This document shows, in pieces, positions 1 through 6,200 of a stretch of 6,837 bases of DNA. Every line of letters starts with the position of its first letter. Position 1 is the stretch's first letter. The notes below the pieces were generated by a model. It had not been told where the DNA came from, did no database searches, and saw only the letters and a list, made by a program, of their open reading frames with translations. The position numbers and the translations under genes are program-made. The stretch is from positions 1-6,837 of the forward strand of contig JAKANG010000076.1 in assembly GCA_021812505.1 (NCBI GenBank), in the 5' to 3' direction. The stretch is from Pseudomonadota bacterium (lineage in GTDB: Bacteria; Pseudomonadota; Alphaproteobacteria; Rhizobiales; Beijerinckiaceae).

Positions 1-1
1 C

Positions 2-376
<375 letters not shown>

Positions 377-383
377 CGCGGTC

Positions 384-989
384 ATGGCCGGGGGCGCGCC
401 GCCGCGGCTTTATTTTGTGCGGCACGGCGAGACGGACTGGAACGTCGAAGGGCGGCTGCAGGGTCGGCAGGATGTGCCGCTCAACGCCCTCGGCCGGGAG
501 CAGGCGGCGCGCGCCGGCCGGACGCTTCGTAAGCTCCTGGCTTCGGCCGGGATCGTCCCAGAAAGGCTGACCTTTCAATGTTCGCCGCTCGGCCGCACCC
601 GCGAAACGCTCGAAATCCTCCGCCGTGAACTGGGGCTGCCGCCTGCGGGCGGGGAATTTGACGCGCGGCTCGTCGAATTTACCTTCGGACGATGGGAAGG
701 GCTGACCTGGCCGGAAGTCTGCGCCGCCGACCCCGAGCTTGCCCTGGCGCGCGAGGCCGACAAATGGAACTTCACCCCTCCGGGCGGCGAAAGTTACGCC
801 GACATGGCCGAAAGGCTGACGCCCTGGTTGGACGCGCAGGATCGAACGAGCATAGTGATTTCCCACGGCGGGGTCGCGCGCGCGCTGATGCACATGATCG
901 GCGGCCTGAGCCTGGAGCGCGCGCCGACCGCCGACATCTGGCAGGGCAGGGTGCTGGTTTTCTCCAAGGGGCGATTCGACTGGATCTGA
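384..989 (+). CDS. Histidine phosphatase family protein (phosphoglycerate mutase-like, GpmB/CobC type)
   Basis: A 201-residue single-domain cytoplasmic phosphatase or mutase of the histidine phosphatase (RHG) superfamily. The phospho-acceptor motif is RHGET at residues 13-17, with nucleophile His14. Other conserved family elements are SPLGR (67-71, phosphate-binding Arg71), the LVEFTFGRWEG segment (96-106, with acid Glu98) and ISHGG (159-163, second catalytic His161). The length is normal for the cofactor-dependent, GpmB-like branch, and the long insertions of true dPGM glycolytic mutases are absent, so a phosphatase role is more likely than glycolytic mutase activity. The substrate cannot be told from sequence. 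The ATG at 384 follows fabI by 7 nt with no strong Shine-Dalgarno, which suggests translational coupling to fabI. A fabI-phosphatase pair is, as I recall, a common arrangement in Hyphomicrobiales. Confidence 0.93.
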   Translation: MAGGAPPRLYFVRHGETDWNVEGRLQGRQDVPLNALGREQAARAGRTLRKLLASAGIVPERLTFQCSPLGRTRETLEILRRELGLPPAGGEFDARLVEFTFGRWEGLTWPEVCAADPELALAREADKWNFTPPGGESYADMAERLTPWLDAQDRTSIVISHGGVARALMHMIGGLSLERAPTADIWQGRVLVFSKGRFDWI

Positions 990-1032
990 GCGACTGGTTT
1001 TTTTGACGCCCGCTCCGGCGTGCGCCAACCGC

Positions 1033-1824
1033 TCAGGCCGAACGGCCGTCGCCGTTCTTCTCCAGCGATTCCGCTAGTTCCGCCGCGAGGGCGAAGAAGC
1101 GGCGGCGGACGTCCGGCGCATAAGGGTTCATCCGCTCGATGGCGTAAAAGACCTCGGGCGCGTCATGGCGCACCATGTCCACGGCCCGCAGCAGCAGGTC
1201 GAAGCTGGCGGTGGTCATGTGCCGGGGCAGCGGCTCCATTTCCACCAGAACCTTGGCGATGAGATGGGTGAGGCCCTGGACCATGGCCGCCTGGCGATCA
1301 TGCTCTTCGGGCGTGGCCAGGATCGCCTGCAAGCCGAAGGTCTTGCGCAGAAAGGCTGCGAGCGGCCGCGCGCCGTCGCCCCGGATCGGGCAGATGACGA
1401 TTTTCAGCCCCTTGACCCCGCCGCGCGCGCTCTGCGGACCGAACATCGGGTGCGTGCCTATGATATCGACATGGGCGGGCAATTCGTCGCCCATGATCTG
1501 CGCGGGCAGGGCCTTGACCGAACAGACGTCGAGCACGGTCGCGCCGGGGCGAAGATGGGGCCGGATCGCCGCGATCGCCGCGCTCAGTTGCGGAACCGGC
1601 ATGGCGAGGACCACGAGGTCGCAGGCGCCCGCCGTGGCGGCGTCGCACAGAGTCACGCCTTTCGGCAGGTCGCGCGTCGCCGGGTCAAGCGCCGGATCAT
1701 GGGCGAAGATCGGGGCCAGCGGGCCGAGATGGGCGGCGACCAGCCGGCCGAAGGCGCCGAAGCCGATCAGCCCGATCGCGATCTGCGACCCTTTGCCAGG
1801 CCGTCTGGTCTTGCCCTCTCTCAC
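1033..1824 (-). CDS. tyrA: Prephenate/arogenate dehydrogenase (TyrA family)
   Basis: A 263-residue NAD(P)-dependent dehydrogenase of tyrosine biosynthesis. It oxidatively decarboxylates prephenate to 4-hydroxyphenylpyruvate, or arogenate to tyrosine. The N-terminal Rossmann fold shows GFGAFG (residues 21-26), and Asp43 at the end of strand 2 favours NAD over NADP. SVK (102-104) and the substrate-site motif THPMFGP (124-130, catalytic-type His125) follow. The helical C-terminal domain contains EHD (174-176) and QGLTHLIAK (183-191). There is no fused chorismate mutase and no ACT regulatory domain. The THPMFGP version, rather than the HPIAG/HPLAG type, together with the SVK-then-LP spacing, resembles plant and some bacterial arogenate dehydrogenases, so arogenate is a plausible substrate (inference). 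The start is a GTG at 1824-1822 with GAGGA at 1835-1831, 6 nt upstream. It lies 21 nt downstream of the small lipoprotein gene and converges on the histidine phosphatase gene across a 43-nt gap. Family certain, substrate not. Confidence 0.92.
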   Translation of the reverse strand: MREGKTRRPGKGSQIAIGLIGFGAFGRLVAAHLGPLAPIFAHDPALDPATRDLPKGVTLCDAATAGACDLVVLAMPVPQLSAAIAAIRPHLRPGATVLDVCSVKALPAQIMGDELPAHVDIIGTHPMFGPQSARGGVKGLKIVICPIRGDGARPLAAFLRKTFGLQAILATPEEHDRQAAMVQGLTHLIAKVLVEMEPLPRHMTTASFDLLLRAVDMVRHDAPEVFYAIERMNPYAPDVRRRFFALAAELAESLEKNGDGRSA

Positions 1825-1845
1825 GTCCGTTCCTCGCCGGGCGGC

Positions 1846-1974
1846 TTATTTCGCCTGGTCGTAATTGCAGACGCCGGGAAACTTGCTGAATTTGAGTGGC
1901 CCGCCGCAAGGGTCGCAACCCGCGACGAGGCCGCACAGGGCGAGAACGGCGCCGAGCCGAATGATTATCGTCAC
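1846..1974 (-). CDS. Small lipoprotein, 42 residues, upstream of tyrA
   Basis: A very short gene. The precursor is 42 residues, beginning with GTG at 1974-1972. Residues 2-18 form a short hydrophobic signal with Arg6, and the lipobox is LVAGC (16-20), so the predicted lipidated residue is Cys20. The mature part would be only 23 residues (about DPCGGPLKFSKFPGVCNYDQAK after the lipid-bearing Cys), with two further cysteines at 23 and 36 that could form a disulfide in the periplasm. Asp follows the lipidated Cys; in E. coli this is an inner-membrane retention signal, but whether the rule holds here is uncertain. The frame extends upstream to 2082, but the extension is arginine-rich junk that would bury the signal peptide, whereas the GTG has GGGAG at 1986-1982 with 7-nt spacing. 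The gene ends 21 nt before tyrA and is probably co-transcribed with it. Function unknown; I recognise only the lipoprotein architecture. Confidence 0.78.
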   Translation of the reverse strand: MTIIIRLGAVLALCGLVAGCDPCGGPLKFSKFPGVCNYDQAK

Positions 1975-2009
1975 GATCCTACTCCCGTCGCGATGCGCGG
2001 CCCTTCCTT

Positions 2010-2062
2010 GCGCCCGGGGGCGGCGGAAAGTCAAGCGGCTGCCGCGCTCGCGCCCGGGGGCG
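2010..2062. repeat. Pair of 13-bp GC-palindromic direct repeats
   Basis: The 13-mer GCGCCCGGGGGCG occurs exactly twice, at 2010-2022 and 2050-2062, with start points 40 bp apart, in the 91-nt gap between the SDR stop codon and the lipoprotein start. Each copy is itself near-palindromic (GCGCC/GGCGC arms), so each can form a small hairpin; the second copy almost touches the SDR stop. They might act as a mRNA-stabilising or weak termination structure for the SDR transcript, but no T-run follows on the minus strand. A TTGACT hexamer resembling a -35 box lies between them on the minus strand (2034-2029), but no convincing -10 is seen 16-18 nt downstream. Confidence 0.5.
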
Positions 2063-2065
2063 CCC

Positions 2066-2929
2066 TCATGCCGCGGGCGCATCCTCCCTGGGGAAGTCGC
2101 AGGAATGCGCGACCTCCTTGCCGGTGAGCAGTTCTGCGCGAAAGGCTTCGGTGCGGGCCGCGATCACGTCCTGGGCGACCGAGCCGAGCACCAGGCGCAA
2201 CGGGGGCGTTCCGGATTCGACGGCCTGGATGATCGCATGGGCGCCGCGGACCGGGTCGCCGGCCTGGCTCCCGCTATAGGCGGCAGTCGCCTTGCGCCGG
2301 GCGACGGCGGTTTCGGCATAGGCGTCGATCGCCTTTTTCGGCGTTTTCAGCGAGCGGCCGGCCCAGTCGGTGCGGAACGGGCCTGGCTCCACGATCAGAA
2401 CCTTCACGCCCAACGGCTCCAATTCCTTGGCCATGGCCTCGGACAGGCCTTCGACCGCGAATTTGGTCGCATTGTAATAGCCGATGCCGGGGAAGCCGCA
2501 GACGCCGCCCATCGAGGAAATATTGACGATGGTTCCGCTCTTTTGCGCGCGCATGATCGGCAGGACCGCGCGGCACATGGCGGCAAGGCCGAAGACATTG
2601 GTCTCGAACATGGCGCGGACCTCGGCGTCCTCGCCCTCCTCGACCGCCGCCAGATAGCCATAGCCGGCGTTGTTGACCAGCACGTCGATCCGTCCGAAAT
2701 GCGCTTTCGCGGTCGCGACGGCGGCCTCGATCTGGGCGGGATCGTCGACATTCAGCGCGACGGCCAGCCCGGTTTCGGGGTGATCAGCGACGAGGTCGGC
2801 GACTTTTGTCGCATCGCGGGCCGTGACGACGACCCTGCGTCCGGCCGCGAGCAGGATTTTCGACAATTCCCGGCCAAATCCGGTCGAGCAGCCGGTGATG
2901 AGCCAGACGGGCGTGAGATCTTGCGGCAT
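2066..2929 (-). CDS. Short-chain dehydrogenase/reductase (classical SDR), NADP-type
   Basis: A 287-residue cytoplasmic oxidoreductase of the classical SDR family, which interconverts alcohols and ketones or aldehydes with a nicotinamide cofactor. The motifs are in order: the cofactor loop TGCSTGFG (residues 12-19), TARD with Arg38 after strand 2 (suggesting NADP(H)), NVDD (60-63), NNAG (86-89), Asn111, Ser139 in NISS, and the catalytic YNATK with Tyr152 and Lys156, 13 residues after Ser139 as expected. PGPFRTDW (182-189) is the usual post-catalytic loop. The roughly 100-residue C-terminal segment after the active site is typical of the branch often annotated simply as 'oxidoreductase' or 'SDR family NAD(P)-dependent'. 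Substrate unknown. The ATG at 2929 is supported by GGGAG at 2941-2937 with 7-nt spacing. The gene is divergent from the large synthetase and shares its 285-nt upstream region. The next gene on the same strand starts 91 nt downstream. Confidence 0.94.
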   Translation of the reverse strand: MPQDLTPVWLITGCSTGFGRELSKILLAAGRRVVVTARDATKVADLVADHPETGLAVALNVDDPAQIEAAVATAKAHFGRIDVLVNNAGYGYLAAVEEGEDAEVRAMFETNVFGLAAMCRAVLPIMRAQKSGTIVNISSMGGVCGFPGIGYYNATKFAVEGLSEAMAKELEPLGVKVLIVEPGPFRTDWAGRSLKTPKKAIDAYAETAVARRKATAAYSGSQAGDPVRGAHAIIQAVESGTPPLRLVLGSVAQDVIAARTEAFRAELLTGKEVAHSCDFPREDAPAA

Positions 2930-2989
2930 GGCGCGGCTCCCAGAAATGTTTTGCTTCCGTTCAGGTTGCGGAGCCTAGCATCCGCATGG

Positions 2990-3033
2990 TGCGCTGCAAG
3001 CGAATCGGCGCATAAGTCGCTTGCGAAAGCGCA
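2990..3033. promoter_or_regulatory. Two-tier inverted repeat, candidate operator in divergent promoter region
   Basis: An inverted repeat lies in the SDR/synthetase intergenic region (2930-3214). The inner arms GCAAGCGA (2996-3003) and TCGCTTGC (3017-3024) are perfectly complementary over 8 bp and separated by 13 nt; their centres are 21 bp apart, about two helical turns. The outer arms TGCGCT (2990-2995) and AGCGCA (3028-3033) extend the symmetry, with a 3-nt interruption on the right. This geometry fits binding by a dimeric transcription factor, though a cruciform or RNA hairpin is also possible. On the minus strand the left arm overlaps a weak candidate promoter for the SDR (TTGCAG at 2999-2994, TAGGCT at 2977-2972, 16-nt spacer). 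No regulator gene is in the window. The symmetry is visible in the sequence; the function is inferred. Confidence 0.45.
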
Positions 3034-3163
3034 TGGCGATATTTTTTGGCTGGGACAGACCCGGCGGCGGCCAAGGTAGCCCAATGAGGCTCCAACCCAC
3101 GGAAAATAAGGCTTTACGCCGGATTTCGCGGGTAGGAGCGTCGGCTATCCTGTGCTATGGCGG

Positions 3164-3199
3164 GCGTGGTCGGCGAAGGCGCAGGCGTTGCGCCCACGC
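3164..3199 (+). promoter_or_regulatory. GC-rich hairpin in the leader of the synthetase gene
   Basis: GGCGCA (3178-3183) and TGCGCC (3189-3194) form a 6-bp stem with a 5-nt loop. GCGTG (3164-3168) and CACGC (3195-3199) can stack outside it, leaving a one-sided 9-nt bulge. The structure ends 4 nt before the presumed Shine-Dalgarno GGGA (3204-3207) of the large gene, so it could affect ribosome access. There is no T-run, so it is not an intrinsic terminator. It may be fortuitous in such GC-rich DNA. Confidence 0.3.
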
Positions 3200-3214
3200 G
3201 ATTGGGATCAGGCG

Positions 3215-6200
3215 ATGACTGAAATCGAGACGGAACGCGAGACGAACCTCCTGCCGGAGCGCGCGCCTGCGCCACGGGGCGCGCCGGCGCCGCTTTCGGT
3301 GCTGCGCGGGGCGTCGCGGCCCGATCTGGTTCGCGACGAATTGCTTGCCGAAATTTTCGCCGTCACGGCCGCGCTCTCGCCCCACGGCATCGCCATGATG
3401 ACCATGGAGCGCAAGCTCACCTACGCCCAGGTCGATCACGAGGCGACGGCCATCGCCCGCGGCCTTGTCCGGCGCGGGATCGGCCCAGGCGACGTCGTCG
3501 GCCTCTGGGGGCCGCGCGGACCTGAGCTGCTCATCTGCCAGATCGCCATCGCCAAGACGGGCGCCGCCTGGCTGCCCTTCGACGCCGAAGCGCCGCTCGA
3601 CCGCATCGAAACCTGTCTGCTCGACGCCGAGGCCAAGGGCCTTCTGACCTCAGAGGCCTTCGCCGTGAAGGCGCAGGGCAATATCACCGCCCCGGTCCTC
3701 ACCGAGGTCGATCTGATCGACCGCGCCGACGAAAGCCCGGTCGACGCTCGCAAGGCGGGCGCGACGCCGGATCATCCCGCCTATATGATCTATACTTCGG
3801 GCTCGACCGGGACGCCCAAGGGCATCGTCATCACCGGGCGCAACATCTGCCATTATCTGCGCTCCGCCAACGAGACCTACAGGATCAACAAGGCGGACAT
3901 CGTTTTCCAGGGCGCCTCCATCGCCTTCGACCTGTCGATGGAAGAAATCTGGATTCCCTATCTCGTCGGCGCCACCTTGTTCGTCGCCACGCCTGCGGTG
4001 ATGGGCGAGGCGGAAGCCTTGCCCGACCTCATGGAAGAGGTCGGCGTCACCGTGCTCGACACGGTTCCCACCCTGCTGGGCCTCATGCCGCGCGATATCG
4101 CAAGTCTGCGCGTCATCATTCTCGGCGGCGAGGCCTGCCCGCCGGCGGTGGCCAATCGCTGGAGCCGTCCGGGCCGCACCATTTTCAATTCCTACGGCCC
4201 GACCGAGGCCACGGTCGTCGCCACGGTGGCGGAGGTGCGCCCCGACGAACCGGTGACCATCGGCGGCCCGATCGCCAATTACACCTGCTATGTGGCGGAT
4301 GAGGCGAACAACCTGCTCGCGCGTGGCGTCGAAGGCGAATTGCTGATCGGCGGTCCGGGCGTGGCGCGCGGCTATCTCAAGCGCGACGCGCTGACGGCGG
4401 AGAAATTCATCGCCAATCCGTTCGATTCCACCGGACGCGATCCGATCCTCTACCGTTCGGGCGACGCGGTGGTCATGGAGGAGGACGGCAAGATCGCCTT
4501 CCACGGCCGCATCGACGATCAGGTCAAGATCCGCGGCTTCCGCGTGGAGCTGGGCGAGATCGAGGCCAGACTCTCCGGCCAGCCGGGGGTCAGCCAGGCG
4601 GCGGTCGTGCTGCGTCAGGACGATGGCCTCGATCAGCTCGTCGCCTTCCTGGTCGCGGAAAAAGGCGCGACGCTCGAGCCGAAGCAATTGCGCGCCGAAC
4701 TGCGCGGCGTTCTGCCGCCTTATATGGTGCCCTCGCGCTATGAGACGCGCGAGGCCCTGCCGCGCCTGTCCTCGGGCAAGGTCAATCGCAACGCCCTGAA
4801 GAAGGAGCCGCTGACCGCGCCGGCCGCCGCGTCGGAGGCGCAGGAGGATCCGCAGTCGGAAACCGAGCGGGTTCTGCTCGAAGCCGCGCAGAAGGTCCTG
4901 CCGCCGCAGACCATTCCCTTCGACGCCGATTTCTTCACCGACCTCGGCGGCCATTCGCTGCTGGCGGCGCGTTTTGTCGGCCTCGTCCGCCAGACCCCGG
5001 CTCTGGCCGGGATTACCCTTCAGGACATGTATGCGGCGCGCAGCCTGCGCGCCATCGCCGCGCTGCTCGACGAAAAGGCGGCGGAACACGGCGGGCCGAA
5101 GGATTTGTCCTTCGAGCCGCCGCCGCTTTACCGGCGCTTCCTGTGCGGCCTCGCCCAGGCTCTCGCCTTGCCTTTCCTCTTCGCAATCGCGACCGCGCAA
5201 TGGCTGGGCATTTTCGTGTCCTACATGCTGCTGACCGACACCGACGCCACGATCTGGCAGGAGATCGCCTCCCTGCTCGGCGTCTATGTCTGCGTCAATA
5301 TCGCGACGGTCCTGCTGGCCGTCGCCGTGAAATGGCTGGTCATCGGCAAATTCAGGCCGGGCCGCTATCCGATCTGGGGCGTCTATTATTTCCGCTGGTG
5401 GCTGGTCCAGCGCCTGCTGACCCTGACCCATATCAAATGGTTCCAGGGTTCGCCCCTCATGCGCGTCTACCTGCAGGCGCTCGGCGCGAAGATCGGCCAG
5501 GACGCCAATATTTCCGAACTCGAAATCGGCGCGGTCGATCTCCTGACCATCGGCGCCGGCGCGACTGTCGGCGCGCGCGCGAAATTCGCCAATGTCAGCT
5601 TCGTCGGCCCCGACATGGTGGTCGGGCCGATCGAGGTTGGGCCCGATTGCTATATCGGCTCCTCCTGCGCCATCGAGCATGACTGCGTGATCGAGGAGGG
5701 CGCCGAACTGAAGGACCTGACCTCGCTCGAGCCCTACACCCGGGTCGGCGCCTGGGAAATCTGGGACGGTTCGCCGGGCCGCGCCGTCGGTTCGGTCGAC
5801 AAGGAGGCCCTGCCGCCTTTCGCCCAGGTGTCGAATGGCAGAAGGGCCGTCCAGACCTTCATCTACGCGATCCTGCTGCTCGCGATCCCGCCCGTCGGCC
5901 TGCTGCCGCTCTTCCCCGCGTTCTGGGTCTTCGACCGGATCGACGATTACCTCGGCCTCGCCGCGGTCAGTCGCGCGCTCTACATGGCGGCGATCCCGAT
6001 CATGGCTTGGCCGACTTCCTTCGTCATGGTCCTGGTGACGGTCGCCTTCATCGCCGTGGTTCGCTGGACCGTGCTGCCGCGCGTCCGCGAGGGGGTCTAT
6101 TCGGTCTTTTCCTGGTTCTATCTGCGCAAATGGGCGGTTTCGTTGGCGACCGAGGTGACGCTCGAAACGCTCTCCTCGCTCTACGCCACGGTCTATATGC

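Noticed and set aside
998..1021. T7 run (998-1004) with adjacent hairpin ACGCC/GGCGT (1006-1021) as an intrinsic terminator between the convergent genes
   Set aside because: The order is wrong: on the + strand the T-run precedes the stem, and on the minus strand the stem is followed by A residues, so no stem-then-U structure exists in either direction.
1975..2082. Longer 78-codon version of the lipoprotein starting at 2082
   Set aside because: The extension overlaps the SDR 3' end and is arginine-rich, hiding the signal peptide; the GTG at 1974 has a well-spaced Shine-Dalgarno and gives a normal lipoprotein N-terminus.
1165..2127. A 320-codon + strand frame opposite tyrA and the lipoprotein gene
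   Set aside because: Low-complexity Arg/Ala/Gly/Asp translation, runs across three minus-strand features, and has no domain; tyrA on the other strand has clear motifs.
3021..3045. TTGCGA (3021-3026) with TATTTT (3040-3045) as a + strand promoter for the synthetase
   Set aside because: The spacer is only 13 nt, too short for a sigma-70-type promoter, and no alternative -10 with 16-18 nt spacing was convincing.
1865..3079. A 404-codon + strand frame opposite the SDR gene
   Set aside because: Shadow frame: the minus-strand SDR has the full TGxxxGxG, NNAG, S-Y-K set, and the + frame runs into the intergenic region without a recognisable protein.
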